A DNA stretch of 64,000 nt from FEN-1073 sp963780865 (GCA_963780865.1 CAWADT010000006.1:62001-126000); one strand, 5' to 3'; numbered from the stretch's first letter, positions 33,400-43,297 are shown. Program-made: numbers and translations. Notes: generated from the letters alone by a model not told the origin.

Positions 33400-34311
33400 A
33401 TGAAAATTGGCGTACTCATCACCCGCCTCCGGGTTGAGGAGAAATGGCTGTTCGAGGCGCTGGAAAAACGCGGGATGGACTACGAGAAGATCGACGACCG
33501 CGAGGTAAAATTCAACCTGGACCATCCCGGCGAGTGGGATTCCTATTCGGTCATCCTCGAACGCAGCCTCTCCTACGGCCGCGGATTGTACGCGTGCAAA
33601 ATTCTTAACGGCTGGGGCATTCCGACGGTCAACACCTCGGCGGTGGAAGATACCTGCGGCGATAAACTGTGGACCTCCGCCGCGCTTAAATTCGCGGGCG
33701 TGCCGCAGCCGGAGGTGCGCGTGGCGTTCACCCCGGAAAGCGCGCTGGGGGCGATCGAGGAGATGGGGTATCCGGTGGTGCTCAAACCGGTCATTGGTTC
33801 GTGGGGGAGGATGGTCTCGAAGATCAACGACCGCGATGCGGCCGAAGCGATCCTCGAGCATCGCGAGGTGCTCGGGAACTACCAGCAGAATATCTTTTAC
33901 ATTCAGGAATACATCCACAAACCCGGCCGCGACATCCGCGCGTTTGTCGTCGGGGATAAAACCATCGCCGCGATCTACCGCACCTCGGAACACTGGATCA
34001 CCAACACGGCGCGCGGCGGACAGGGATCCGCCTGCGAGGTGACCCCGGAACTGGATAAAATTTGCGTCGACGCGGCCCGGGCGGTGGGCGGCGGAGTGCT
34101 CGCGGTCGATATTCTCGAGGACCCCAAGCGCGGGTACCTCGTCAACGAGGTCAACCACACGATGGAGTTCCATACCTCGGTCCCCGCCACCGGGATCGAC
34201 ATTCCGGGTTTCGTCATCGATTACACGATCGAGGTCGGGAAGAAAAAGGATGAATTCCGCGCGAAGTACCATCCCGTCCCGCACGCGTCGATCCTGGAGA
34301 TTCTGCGATGA
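33400..34311 (+). CDS. lysX: LysW ligase, LysX/ArgX family
   Basis: 303 residues, ATP-grasp fold. Ligates the amino group of alpha-aminoadipate (LysX) and/or glutamate (ArgX) to the terminal Glu of LysW. Visible are KLWTSAALKFAGVPQPEV, the ATP-grasp loop YPVVLKPVIGSWGRMVSKI, YIQEYIHKPGRDIRAFVVGD, NTARGGQ and the metal site LVNEVNHTMEFH. Only one ligase is present in a cluster that contains both arginine and lysine genes, so a dual substrate range is plausible; I cannot read specificity from sequence with confidence. Its stop overlaps the lysY start (ATGA). Confidence 0.93.
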   Translation: MKIGVLITRLRVEEKWLFEALEKRGMDYEKIDDREVKFNLDHPGEWDSYSVILERSLSYGRGLYACKILNGWGIPTVNTSAVEDTCGDKLWTSAALKFAGVPQPEVRVAFTPESALGAIEEMGYPVVLKPVIGSWGRMVSKINDRDAAEAILEHREVLGNYQQNIFYIQEYIHKPGRDIRAFVVGDKTIAAIYRTSEHWITNTARGGQGSACEVTPELDKICVDAARAVGGGVLAVDILEDPKRGYLVNEVNHTMEFHTSVPATGIDIPGFVIDYTIEVGKKKDEFRAKYHPVPHASILEILR

Positions 34312-35351
34312 GCGGGGCGACGAAAGTTTCCATTGTCGGCGCGTCCGGATATACCGGCGGCGAATTGTTGCGGTTGTTGCTTGGACATCCGGGGGTGGAA
34401 GTCATCCAAGCCACCTCCGAGCGGCACGTGGGCGAATATATCTATTCGGCCCACCCGCAATTGCGCAAACGGACGGCGATGCAATTCGTCTCGCGCCAAA
34501 CGCTGCAACCGTGCGATGTGCTGTTCCTCGCGCTTCCGCACGGCGAGGCGCAAAAAGAAATCGATCATTACGCTTCGCTCGCGGGAAAGCTCGTCGACCT
34601 TTCGGCGGATTTCCGCCTGAAGGATCCGGCGCTCTATAAAAAATGGTACGGGCACGACCACGAAGCGCCGCAGTGGGTGGAAAAGTTTGTGTACGGGCTG
34701 CCGGAATTGCACCGTGCGGAAATGCGGACGGCATCCTACATCAGCGGGGTGGGATGCAACGCCACGGCGGCCAATCTGGCGCTCATTCCCCTGGTGAAGC
34801 ACGGCCTGATCAATACGGACAAACCCGTGATCGTCGAGGTGAAGGTGGGTTCCTCCGAAGCCGGCGCCAGCCCCAACCCCGGCTCGCACCATCCGGAACG
34901 GGCGGGCGTGATCCGCACCTACGCGCCCTCCGGGCACCGGCACACGGCCGAAGTGATCCAGGAAACGGGGTTGACCGATGTACATCTGACGATCACCTCG
35001 GTCGATCTGGTGCGCGGGGCGCTCGCCGCGGTCCACTCTTTTGCCAAGCCCGGCGTGACCGAAAAAGACTTATGGCGCGCCTATCGCGCCTTCGCCAAGG
35101 AAGAACCCTTCATCCGCATCGTGAAAGAAAAGACCGGCGTGCACCGCGTTCCGGATCCCAAGATCCTGGCCGGCAGCAATTACGCCGACGTGGGGTTTGA
35201 ACTCGATCCGGATACGGGGCGGATCGTGGCCATGGCGGCGATCGATAATTTGATGAAGGGCGCCTCCGGTTCGGCGGTCCAGGCGATGAACGTAATGATG
35301 GGCTGGGACGAAACCATGGGGCTCGAATTCGGCGGATTGCATCCGATTTAA
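34308..35351 (+). CDS. lysY: [LysW]-aminoadipyl/glutamyl-6-phosphate reductase
   Basis: 347 residues, ArgC-like NADPH-dependent reductase. N-terminal nucleotide-binding SIVGASGYTGGELLRLLLGHPG, the catalytic Cys in YISGVGCNATAANLALIPL, and the ArgC-type EVKVGSSEAGASPNPGSHH. Reduces the carrier-bound acyl phosphate to the semialdehyde. ATG 34308 overlaps the lysX stop by four bases. A palindrome and 134-base gap separate it from lysZ. Confidence 0.94.
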   Translation: MSGATKVSIVGASGYTGGELLRLLLGHPGVEVIQATSERHVGEYIYSAHPQLRKRTAMQFVSRQTLQPCDVLFLALPHGEAQKEIDHYASLAGKLVDLSADFRLKDPALYKKWYGHDHEAPQWVEKFVYGLPELHRAEMRTASYISGVGCNATAANLALIPLVKHGLINTDKPVIVEVKVGSSEAGASPNPGSHHPERAGVIRTYAPSGHRHTAEVIQETGLTDVHLTITSVDLVRGALAAVHSFAKPGVTEKDLWRAYRAFAKEEPFIRIVKEKTGVHRVPDPKILAGSNYADVGFELDPDTGRIVAMAAIDNLMKGASGSAVQAMNVMMGWDETMGLEFGGLHPI

Positions 35352-35389
35352 TTAGCCATCCTTTCCGCCTCTCCCGGCCTTCGGCCACC

Positions 35390-35424
35390 CTCTCCCCCTT
35401 CCCGTATCACGGGAAGGGGGAGAG
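35390..35424. repeat. Dispersed pyrimidine/purine palindrome
   Basis: CTCTCCCCCTTCCCGT (35390-35405) pairs perfectly with 35409-35424 around loop ATC. A sister copy lies at 40697-40737 and a degenerate one near 60773-60814. No T run follows, so it is not a standard terminator; it could slow transcription or stabilise the operon transcript. Confidence 0.7.
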
Positions 35425-35485
35425 GGGAAATCCTCGCGTAGCGAGGATGGGGTGTGGGGGATGGGATGGTGAAAGGAAATCTTTC

Positions 35486-36289
35486 ATGCTTGTCGTGAAA
35501 ATCGGCGGCGCGGCCGGAAACAACATGGACACCGTCTGCGAGGATCTGGCGGCGCTGGTAAAACAGGGACAGCAGGTCGTCCTGGTCCACGGCGGTTCCG
35601 ACGAAACGAACGCGATGTCGGAGAAGCTCGGGCATCCCCCGAAGTTCATCACTTCCCCTTCGGGATTTTCCTCGCGCTACACCGACCGCGAGACGCTGGA
35701 AATCTTCGCCATGGTCACTTCCGGCAAGATCAACACGCTGCTGGTCGAGCGCTTGCAGCAGCTCGGCGTCAACGCGTTCGGCCTTTCCGGGGTGGACGGG
35801 CGGCTGATGGAAGCCAAACGCAAAGAGGCGGTGCGCGCGATGGAAAACGGGCGCGTGCGCCTGCTGCACGACGATCACACCGGCACGATCCAGACGGTCA
35901 ATGAGGCCTTGCTGCGGATGCTTCTGGAGGCGGGTCTCACGCCGGTGGTTGCGCCGCTGGCCATCTCGCCCGAAGGCGTGGCGCTGAATGTGGACGCGGA
36001 CCGCGCGGCGGCGATGATCGCCGGCGCGATCCGCGCCGAGAGTTTGGTTATCCTCACCAACGTCCCGGGACTTATGCGCCGCTTCCCCGACGAGAATACG
36101 CTCCTCCCCAAAATCGAACGGGCCAAACTCGAAGAGGCGCTGGAGTTCGCCGAGGGGCGGATGAAGAAGAAGGTGCTGGGGGCGAGCGAGGCGCTCCGGC
36201 AGGGAGTGGAACGGGTAATCTTCGCCGATAGCCGTGTGCCCTCGCCCGTGAGTTCGGCCCTGGCCGGAAAAGGAACGGTCATCGCGTGA
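35486..36289 (+). CDS. lysZ: [LysW]-aminoadipate/glutamate kinase
   Basis: 267 residues, amino-acid kinase fold related to ArgB. Glycine-rich start VVKIGGAAGNN, QQVVLVHGGSDETNAMSEKLG, then PVVAPLAISPEGVALNVDADRAAAMIAGAI, given here as the ADP/substrate region around residues 165-195, and VILTNVPGLMR. Phosphorylates the side-chain carboxylate of the carrier-bound intermediate. ATG 35486 with AAAGGAAA upstream. Its TGA overlaps the GTG start of carA, placing carbamoyl-phosphate synthesis in the same transcription unit. Confidence 0.93.
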   Translation: MLVVKIGGAAGNNMDTVCEDLAALVKQGQQVVLVHGGSDETNAMSEKLGHPPKFITSPSGFSSRYTDRETLEIFAMVTSGKINTLLVERLQQLGVNAFGLSGVDGRLMEAKRKEAVRAMENGRVRLLHDDHTGTIQTVNEALLRMLLEAGLTPVVAPLAISPEGVALNVDADRAAAMIAGAIRAESLVILTNVPGLMRRFPDENTLLPKIERAKLEEALEFAEGRMKKKVLGASEALRQGVERVIFADSRVPSPVSSALAGKGTVIA

Positions 36290-37416
36290 GCCGGGCCACG
36301 CTCGTCCTCGAAGACGGAACGATCCTCGCCGGAACGGGTTTTGGCGCGGAAACCGACGCCGTCTTCGAACTGGTGTTCAACACCAGCATGACCGGCTATC
36401 AGGAGATTCTCACCGATCCCTCTTACCGCGGCCAGGGCGTGCTGTTCACCTGCCCGCATATCGGCAACGTGGGCGTCAACCGCGAAGATTACGAATCCGA
36501 AGGCCCGCAAATTTCCGCCGCGGTCGTGCGCGCGCTCAGCCCGGTCGTCTCCAACTGGCGGGCCGAGCAGCCGCTGGCGGACTGGTTTTCCGCGCACAAC
36601 GTTCCGGGGATCAGCGGGGTGGACACGCGCTTCCTGACCCGCCGGCTGCGCGACGGCGGGACGCAAAAGGCGGCGATTTCCACGAAGGGGACGGATGCCG
36701 CTAAGCTTGTCGAAATGGCCCGGTCCTGGCCGGGGCTGGACGGGCGGGACACGGTCGGCGAGGTGGCCTGCGCCCACAGCTACGTCTGGGAAGGCGATCC
36801 GGGCAGCCGCTGGGTGGAAACCCATCCCGCCGGCGCGCTGAAGGGAAAGCACATCGTCGTCTATGATTTCGGGATCAAACGCAACATCCTGCGGCACTTG
36901 CGCGCCGAGGGCGCCAAGGTGACCGTCCTGCCCGCGTACGCGCCGGCCAAGGAAGCCTTCGCGCTTCGGCCCGACGGCATCTTCCTTTCCAACGGGCCCG
37001 GCGATCCGCGCGGGTTGCCGAAAATCGTTGCGACGGTAAAAGATATCCTCGACAGCAAAATCCCGACCCTCGGCATCTGCCTCGGGCATCAATTGGTCGG
37101 TCTCGCGCTCGGCGGCCGAATCAGCAAACTAAAATTTGGGCACCACGGCGGCAACCATCCCGTCCGCGACATGCGCAGCGGCGCGGTCTGGATCACCGCG
37201 CAAAACCACAACTACGTCGTCGAGAGCGACAGCTTGCCCAAGGGCGAAGCGGAGATCACGCTGCTATCGCTCAATGACGGCTCGGTGGAAGGGCTGCGCC
37301 TGAACAAGCGGCCGGCGTTCTGCGTCCAATTCCATCCGGAAGCCTCCCCCGGACCGCACGACGCGCAGGGAGTGTTCGGCCAGTTCTTTGCGCTGGTGGC
37401 GAAAGGCGGCTGGTAA
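36286..37416 (+). CDS. carA: Carbamoyl-phosphate synthase small (glutamine amidotransferase) chain
   Basis: 376 residues from GTG 36286, overlapping lysZ. N-terminal CarA domain (FGAETDAVFELVFNTSMTG, LFTCPHIGNVGVN, ISGVDTRFLTRRLRD) and a C-terminal class I amidotransferase with the nucleophile in LGICLGHQLVGLALGG and the His-Glu pair in CVQFHPEASPGPHD. Releases ammonia from glutamine for CarB. Stop and carB start overlap (TAATG). Confidence 0.96.
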   Translation: MSRATLVLEDGTILAGTGFGAETDAVFELVFNTSMTGYQEILTDPSYRGQGVLFTCPHIGNVGVNREDYESEGPQISAAVVRALSPVVSNWRAEQPLADWFSAHNVPGISGVDTRFLTRRLRDGGTQKAAISTKGTDAAKLVEMARSWPGLDGRDTVGEVACAHSYVWEGDPGSRWVETHPAGALKGKHIVVYDFGIKRNILRHLRAEGAKVTVLPAYAPAKEAFALRPDGIFLSNGPGDPRGLPKIVATVKDILDSKIPTLGICLGHQLVGLALGGRISKLKFGHHGGNHPVRDMRSGAVWITAQNHNYVVESDSLPKGEAEITLLSLNDGSVEGLRLNKRPAFCVQFHPEASPGPHDAQGVFGQFFALVAKGGW

Positions 37417-40400
37417 TGCCCAAGCGGACCGACATTCAATCGATCCTGGTGGTGGGTTCCGGCCCGATCGTCATTGGCCAGGCGGCCGAGTTCGATTATT
37501 CCGGCACGCAGGCGATCAAAGCGCTGCGGGCCGAAGGCTACCGCGTGATCCTGGTCAATTCCAATCCGGCCACGATCATGACCGACCCGGATCTGGCGGA
37601 TGCCACCTATATCGAACCGCTGACTCCGGATGCGCTCGAAGGGATCATCGCCCAGGAGAAGCCGGACGCGCTGCTGCCCACCGTCGGCGGGCAAACCGGA
37701 TTGAACATGGCCCTCGCGCTTTCGCAGCGCGGCACGCTGCAGAAGTACAACGTCCAGCTGATCGGCGCCCAACTGCGTTCCATTGAACTCGCGGAGGATC
37801 GGCTGCAGTTCAACCAGGCGATGCGCGCGCACGGCATTCCAGTTCCAATCGGCGGGCCGGCTCACAACCTGCCAGAAGCGCAAGAACTGACAAAAGCCAC
37901 CGGTTATCCGGTGCTGGTGCGCGCCTCCTTCGCGCTCGGGGGAACCGGCGCTTCGTGGGTGCATAGTGCCGATGAGCTTCCCGAGGCGGTGCGCAAGGCG
38001 ATCGCCGTTTCGCCGATCGGCCAGGCCTGGCTCGAGCAATCGGTGCTGGGCTGGAAGGAGTTCGAGCTGGAAGTGATGCGCGACCGCGCCGACAACTTCG
38101 TCGTGGTGTGCTCGATCGAGAACCTCGATCCGATGGGCGTGCACACCGGCGACAGCATCACCGTCGCGCCGGCCCAAACCCTCACCGACCGCGAATATCA
38201 AATTCTGCGCGACATGGCGCGGCGGGTGATGAGCGCGGTGGAAATCGAAACCGGCGGCTCCAACGTCCAGTTTGCGGTCAATCCCGAGAACGGGGAGACG
38301 CTCGTGATCGAGATGAACCCGCGCGTCTCGCGCTCGTCGGCCCTTGCCTCCAAGGCGACCGGTTTTCCGATTGCGAAAGTCGCCGCGCTGGTGGCGGTGG
38401 GATACACGCTCGACGAAATTACCAACGACATTACCGCCAAAACCAAAGTCGGGTTTGAGCCTTCGCTGGATTACGTGGTGGTGAAGATTCCGCGTTGGGC
38501 GTTCGAAAAATTCCCCGGCGTGGATCCGACCCTCGGAGCGCAGATGAAATCGGTGGGCGAAGTAATGGCCCTCGGCCGGACGCTGCCCGAGGCGCTCTCC
38601 AAAGCGGTGCTTTCGCTGGAAAACGGCGTGGATGCGCTCGACGGCTCCGGCCCGAAAAAGACCGGCGCCGAGTTCGAGCGGCCACCCGCGGACATTGAAA
38701 CGTTGCGCATTCCCACGTCCAAGCGGCTCTTCGAAGTGTACCGGGCCGTGCGGGCGGGAATCGATCTGCACAAGGTTGCCGAGCTAACCGGGATGGATTT
38801 TTGGTTCCTGGATCAGATGAGACTGATTGCCGATCTCGAGCGGGAGGTGTCTGCCTTTGAGCTAAATACTCTCCCAGCGGATTTCCTGCGCACCGCGAAG
38901 CAATTCGGCCTGGCGGACAGCAGGCTGGCCCGGCTGCTAGCTAAACCGGGGAACGAGCCGGCGGCGAAGGAAATCCGCGCGCGCCGGATCGCGCTCGGCA
39001 TCCGGCCGACCTTCCTGCGGGTGGACACCTGCGCCGCGGAATTCGAAGCGCAGACGCCTTATCTGTATTCCGCGTATGAAACCGAGGACGAGGCCCGCGT
39101 CACGCCGAAACAGAAAGTGATGATCCTGGGCAGCGGACCCAACCGCATCGGGCAGGGGATCGAATTCGATTATTGCTGCTGCCAGGCGGTGTTCGCGCTG
39201 CGCGAGCTGGGGTATGAGACGATCCTGATCAACTGCAACCCGGAGACGGTCTCCACGGACTACGACACGGCCGACCGGCTGTATTTCGAGCCGCTGACGC
39301 TCGAGCACGTGCTCAATGTGGTGGATTGCGAGAAACCCGTCGGCGTCATCGTGCAATTCGGCGGCCAGACTCCGCTGAATCTATCGGCGGATCTGGCGGC
39401 GGCGGGCGTGCCCATTTGGGGCACGTCGCCCGAGGCGATCGATCTGGCCGAGGACCGGCAGCGCTTTGCCAAGGTGCTGGAAGAGCTTGACATTCCGCAG
39501 CCGGAGCACGGCATCGCCTATTCGATCGAGGAAGTGCGCGGGATCGCGGCGCGGATCGGCTACCCGCTCTTGGTGCGGCCGTCGTTTGTGCTCGGCGGGC
39601 GCGCGATGGCGATCGTCGGCAGCGAATCGCAGTTGGACGGATTCGTCCGCGAGGCGCTCGACGCCGCGCCGGGTGAGCCGCTGCTGGTGGACCGCTTCCT
39701 GGAGGACGCCTACGAGGCCGACGTTGACGCCATCGCCGACGGCGAACGCACGGTGGTGGCGGCGATCATGCAGCATATCGAAGAAGCCGGCGTGCACTCC
39801 GGGGATTCAGCCTGTGTGCTGCCGCCCTACAAGATCAGCGCGTTCCACCTCAACACCATGCGCGAATACGCCGAGAAGCTCGGCAAGCGGCTGGAGGTGC
39901 GCGGGTTGATGAACGTGCAGCTTGCGATCAAGGACGAGGTGGTCTACGTGCTCGAAGTGAACCCGCGCGCGTCGCGGACGGTTCCGTACGTGAGCAAATC
40001 GATCGGGATACCGCTTGCGCGCCGGGCGGCGCAGATCATGGCCGGTAAAACATTGCGTGAAATGGGCATGATAAAAGAACCGGATGTGGATGGGTTCTTC
40101 GTCAAAGAGGCGGTCCTGCCGTTCCAGAAACTGCCCGGAGCCGACAGCCTGCTCGGGCCGGAGATGCGCTCGACCGGCGAAGTCATGGGCCACGCCAGCC
40201 ACTTCGGCCACGCGTTTGCCAAGGCGGAGATGGCCGCCGGCTCGGCGCTGCCCGAGGAGGGCGCGGTTCTGATCAGCGTGAATGATTTTGACAAGGGCGC
40301 GGCGCTCAAGGTGGCGCGTGATCTGTACCGGATGGGATTCAAGCTCTATGCCACCCCGGGCACGGCGGCATTTTTCCAGCACGCCGGACTCACGGTCGAA

Positions 40401-40670
40401 TCATCCTTCAAGGTCGGCCAGGGAACTCCCAACGTGGTGGATTTGATCCGCGGGGGAGAAGTCCAGATGGTGCTCAATACGCCGCTCGGACCGAACGCGC
40501 ACACCGACGGAAATCTCATCCGCTCGGCGGCGACGGTGATGAATGTTCCGCTCCTGACCACGCTTTCGGCCGCGGCCGCCGCGGTGGTGGGCATCCGCGC
40601 GATGCGCGAGAAGGCGCTACGCTACCGAAGTTTGCAGGAGCACTTTAAATTGCAGGAAAAAATGCATTGA
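37416..40670 (+). CDS. carB: Carbamoyl-phosphate synthase large chain
   Basis: 1084 residues, full length. Two ATP-grasp halves: the first starts ILVVGSGPIVIGQAAEFDYSG and the second VMILGSGPNRIGQGIEFDYC; both have the NSNPATIMTD / NCNPETVSTDYD signatures and EVNPRASR or EMNPRVSR metal sites. A C-terminal MGS regulatory domain starts about residue 940. Makes carbamoyl phosphate for citrulline and for pyrimidines. It shares a start-stop overlap with carA. Ornithine carbamoyltransferase, the arginine-side consumer, is not in the window. Confidence 0.97.
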   Translation: MPKRTDIQSILVVGSGPIVIGQAAEFDYSGTQAIKALRAEGYRVILVNSNPATIMTDPDLADATYIEPLTPDALEGIIAQEKPDALLPTVGGQTGLNMALALSQRGTLQKYNVQLIGAQLRSIELAEDRLQFNQAMRAHGIPVPIGGPAHNLPEAQELTKATGYPVLVRASFALGGTGASWVHSADELPEAVRKAIAVSPIGQAWLEQSVLGWKEFELEVMRDRADNFVVVCSIENLDPMGVHTGDSITVAPAQTLTDREYQILRDMARRVMSAVEIETGGSNVQFAVNPENGETLVIEMNPRVSRSSALASKATGFPIAKVAALVAVGYTLDEITNDITAKTKVGFEPSLDYVVVKIPRWAFEKFPGVDPTLGAQMKSVGEVMALGRTLPEALSKAVLSLENGVDALDGSGPKKTGAEFERPPADIETLRIPTSKRLFEVYRAVRAGIDLHKVAELTGMDFWFLDQMRLIADLEREVSAFELNTLPADFLRTAKQFGLADSRLARLLAKPGNEPAAKEIRARRIALGIRPTFLRVDTCAAEFEAQTPYLYSAYETEDEARVTPKQKVMILGSGPNRIGQGIEFDYCCCQAVFALRELGYETILINCNPETVSTDYDTADRLYFEPLTLEHVLNVVDCEKPVGVIVQFGGQTPLNLSADLAAAGVPIWGTSPEAIDLAEDRQRFAKVLEELDIPQPEHGIAYSIEEVRGIAARIGYPLLVRPSFVLGGRAMAIVGSESQLDGFVREALDAAPGEPLLVDRFLEDAYEADVDAIADGERTVVAAIMQHIEEAGVHSGDSACVLPPYKISAFHLNTMREYAEKLGKRLEVRGLMNVQLAIKDEVVYVLEVNPRASRTVPYVSKSIGIPLARRAAQIMAGKTLREMGMIKEPDVDGFFVKEAVLPFQKLPGADSLLGPEMRSTGEVMGHASHFGHAFAKAEMAAGSALPEEGAVLISVNDFDKGAALKVARDLYRMGFKLYATPGTAAFFQHAGLTVESSFKVGQGTPNVVDLIRGGEVQMVLNTPLGPNAHTDGNLIRSAATVMNVPLLTTLSAAAAAVVGIRAMREKALRYRSLQEHFKLQEKMH

Positions 40671-40696
40671 ACCCAACCTTTCCTCATCACCCCTGT

Positions 40697-40737
40697 CCCC
40701 TCTTCCCCTTCCCATATCATGGGAAGGGGAAGAGGGG
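40697..40737. repeat. Dispersed pyrimidine/purine palindrome
   Basis: A 19-base left arm CCCCTCTTCCCCTTCCCAT (40697-40715) pairs perfectly with 40719-40737 around loop ATC, in the 136-base gap between carB and lysJ. Same family as 35390-35424. Confidence 0.7.
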
Positions 40738-40806
40738 TGCCGGAGCCTCGGTGAAATTCCGAGGCGAAGGCGGGGAGAAGGGGAAAGGATGGTAAGCGAG
40801 GTTCCT

Positions 40807-41988
40807 ATGACCAATACCATCGAACTCGAAAATAAATACACCTCGGGCCTTTATGTTAAGCGGCCGCTCGCCTTGGTGCGCGGGCAAGGGGCGCTGGTGT
40901 GGGATGAGAACGGGCGCGAGTATGTCGATTGCGTCGCCGGGCAAGGCTCGGCCAATCTCGGCCACTGCCACCCGGCCGTAGTCAAGGCGATCACGGAACA
41001 GGCGCAGATGCTGATGGCCTGCACCGAGATGTTTTACTTCGCCAAGCGCGCCGAACTGCAGGCCAGGCTTGTGGAAGCGGCCGGCGGAGACATTAACCGC
41101 GTATTCCTGTGCAACTCCGGAACCGAGGCGGTGGAGGGCGCGCTCAAGCTTGCCCGCTACTCCACCGGCCGGACGGATTTCATTGCGGCCAAGCGCGGTT
41201 TTCACGGCCGGACGATGGGCGCGCTTTCAGCCACCTGGAATAAAAAATACCGGGATCCGTTTCAGCCGCTGGTTCCGGGCTTCCGGCATGTGACCTACAA
41301 CAATCTGGAAGAGCTGGCCGCCGCCGTGGATGAAACAACGGCCGGCGTCATTCTGGAGGTGGTGCAAGCCGAAGGCGGCGTCTACCCGGGCACGCCCGAG
41401 TTCTTGCGCGGAGCCGAGGAAATCTGCCGCGCCAGGGGCGCGCTGCTGATCCTCGACGAAGTGCAAACCGGTTTCGGACGCACCGGCAGGATGTTTGCCT
41501 ACCAGCATTACGGCCTCCGCCCGGATTTCGTGGCGCTGGCCAAATCGATCGGCGGCGGAATTCCGATGGGCGCGATTCTCATCGGCGACCGCGTCCGGAC
41601 GCTCGAGCCCGCCCTCCACGCCAACACCTTCGGCGGAAACCCGGTCACCAGCGCGGCGGCGGTGGCGGCCATGGACGTCTATGAAGAGGAACGGATCCCG
41701 GAGAAGGCCGCCGAATTGGGGACGTACCTGATGGCGAAGCTCCGGTCCATTTCCTCGCCGCTCGTGCGCGAGGTGAGGGGCTTGGGTCTGATCGTGGGAA
41801 TTGAAATCAAACAGAAAGTGGCGCCCTACATCGCCGCGCTGGCCGAGCACGGCGTGCTGGCCCTGCCGGCCGGGATCAACGTGATCCGGCTGCTTCCCCC
41901 GCTGGTGATCACCCGCGCGCAGCTTGACCGCGTGGTAGAACAGCTTTCGATCGTGCTCGCCAAACCGATGATTGAGGAGGAGGCCTAG
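40807..41988 (+). CDS. lysJ: [LysW]-aminoadipate semialdehyde/ornithine aminotransferase
   Basis: 393 residues, class III PLP aminotransferase related to ArgD. Signatures are CVAGQGSANLGHCHPAVV, FLCNSGTEAVEGALKLAR, GFHGRTMGAL, LLILDEVQTGFGRTGRMFA and the PLP Lys in FVALAKSIGGGIPMGA. Transfers an amino group to the carrier-bound semialdehyde. ATG 40807 has GCGAGGT upstream; an in-frame ATG at 40789 is possible. Homocitrate synthase starts four bases after its stop. Confidence 0.93.
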   Translation: MTNTIELENKYTSGLYVKRPLALVRGQGALVWDENGREYVDCVAGQGSANLGHCHPAVVKAITEQAQMLMACTEMFYFAKRAELQARLVEAAGGDINRVFLCNSGTEAVEGALKLARYSTGRTDFIAAKRGFHGRTMGALSATWNKKYRDPFQPLVPGFRHVTYNNLEELAAAVDETTAGVILEVVQAEGGVYPGTPEFLRGAEEICRARGALLILDEVQTGFGRTGRMFAYQHYGLRPDFVALAKSIGGGIPMGAILIGDRVRTLEPALHANTFGGNPVTSAAAVAAMDVYEEERIPEKAAELGTYLMAKLRSISSPLVREVRGLGLIVGIEIKQKVAPYIAALAEHGVLALPAGINVIRLLPPLVITRAQLDRVVEQLSIVLAKPMIEEEA

Positions 41989-41992
41989 CCTC

Positions 41993-43297
41993 ATGAACGC
42001 CGCGGAAAATCCAGACCGTTACCATCAATACCGGCCCCGCCCGATGGAAGTGATCGACACCACGCTGCGCGAGGGCCAGCAGACTTCGCTGCTGCACGAC
42101 CACCACAAATACTTCTTCACCGAACGCGACAAGGTCGAACTTGTCCGCGCGCTGATTCTTTACGGCGTGAAATTCATCGAGATGTTCTCTCCCGTCGTCA
42201 GTCCGCAGGAGCGGGAGGACTTGAAGGCCATTCAACAGACGCGCGACGAGTTGATCATCCAGAAGGGGTACACCTTCCTCCTGGCGCACGTCCGCTGCCA
42301 TCCCGCCGACGTCGAGGCGGCGATCCACGCCGGATTCGACGGGCTGAACATTTATATCGGCACCTCCCCGCAATCCCGCGTTTTCTCCACCGGAAAGGAC
42401 CTGGCCGATATCAGCAGTTCGGCGCGCACCCTGCTGGAAGACTTGCGCCGCAACCATCCCAACCTGATCCTGCGCTTCAGCGGCGAGGACACCTTCCGCA
42501 CGCGGATGGAGGATCAATTCCAGGTGTACGACCAGGTGGCGTCGCTGGTGGACCGGCTCGGGCTGCCCGACACCGTCGGGGTCGCGGTGCCGGCGGTGGT
42601 CCGCGAGCGCATCCGCGCCTTGCGCGAACGATACCCGGTTACCGAATTCGAGGTCCACTTCCACGACGACCGGGGGTTCGCCTTGGCCAATACGCTCGAA
42701 GCCATCCGCGAGGGAGTGCGCTACGTCAATACCACCCTGCTGGGAATCGGCGAGCGGTCGGGAATCACTTCGATGACCGCGCTTGCGTTCAACCTGTACC
42801 TCGATCAGAAATACGATTTGCTCGAAGGCTACCATCTGCGCGGTTCCTATCCGGTGAACGTCCTGGCGGCCGATAAACTGCGGATGCTGGTTCCGCCCAA
42901 GGAACCCATCTCCCTCACCAACCGGACCCACACCGCCGGCGTGCACCAGGGGGCGATCCTGAACGACGCCGCCACCTATGAAGCTCATCCGCTGGACGTG
43001 TTCGGGGTGAGCGAACGGGACATCCTGCTGGGACCGCTATCCGGTTGGAATACCATCCACTATTTCCTCAAGGAAATCCATTACTTCCGGCTGGACGAAT
43101 CGACGGCCCGCGACATTACCGCGCGGTTCAAGGAACGCGTCTACCAGATCGACGCCGATCAATCCCCGGCGCAGTTGCTGCTGAGCATTGCCACCGAGGA
43201 ATACCGGCTGCCCAAACTCCTGCTGCCGGAATCGGCCCGCAAGCAAATCGTCCAGCGGCTCGACGAGGAAGTTCCTCCCAAGGAGCAGGTGAAGTGA
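41993..43297 (+). CDS. Homocitrate synthase-like HMGL-family enzyme
   Basis: 434 residues. The DRE-TIM aldolase start MEVIDTTLREGQQTSLL, the metal/substrate segment VEVHFHDDRGFALANTLEAI-like FEVHFHDDRGFALANTLEAI, and NTTLLGIGERSGITSM are typical of the homocitrate/isopropylmalate synthase group. With homoaconitase and LysW genes around it, homocitrate synthase (2-oxoglutarate plus acetyl-CoA, first step of the aminoadipate pathway) is the best call; the ~130-residue C-terminal part is not the full LeuA regulatory domain. It overlaps the next gene by four bases (GTGA). Confidence 0.85.
   Translation: MNAAENPDRYHQYRPRPMEVIDTTLREGQQTSLLHDHHKYFFTERDKVELVRALILYGVKFIEMFSPVVSPQEREDLKAIQQTRDELIIQKGYTFLLAHVRCHPADVEAAIHAGFDGLNIYIGTSPQSRVFSTGKDLADISSSARTLLEDLRRNHPNLILRFSGEDTFRTRMEDQFQVYDQVASLVDRLGLPDTVGVAVPAVVRERIRALRERYPVTEFEVHFHDDRGFALANTLEAIREGVRYVNTTLLGIGERSGITSMTALAFNLYLDQKYDLLEGYHLRGSYPVNVLAADKLRMLVPPKEPISLTNRTHTAGVHQGAILNDAATYEAHPLDVFGVSERDILLGPLSGWNTIHYFLKEIHYFRLDESTARDITARFKERVYQIDADQSPAQLLLSIATEEYRLPKLLLPESARKQIVQRLDEEVPPKEQVK

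Noticed and set aside
33058..34284. 408-codon minus-strand frame opposite lysX
   Set aside because: Antisense shadow; lysX has full ATP-grasp homology in the operon direction.
37212..38771. 519-codon minus-strand frame opposite carA/carB
   Set aside because: A shadow of GC-rich carAB codons with His/Arg/Gly bias and no domain.
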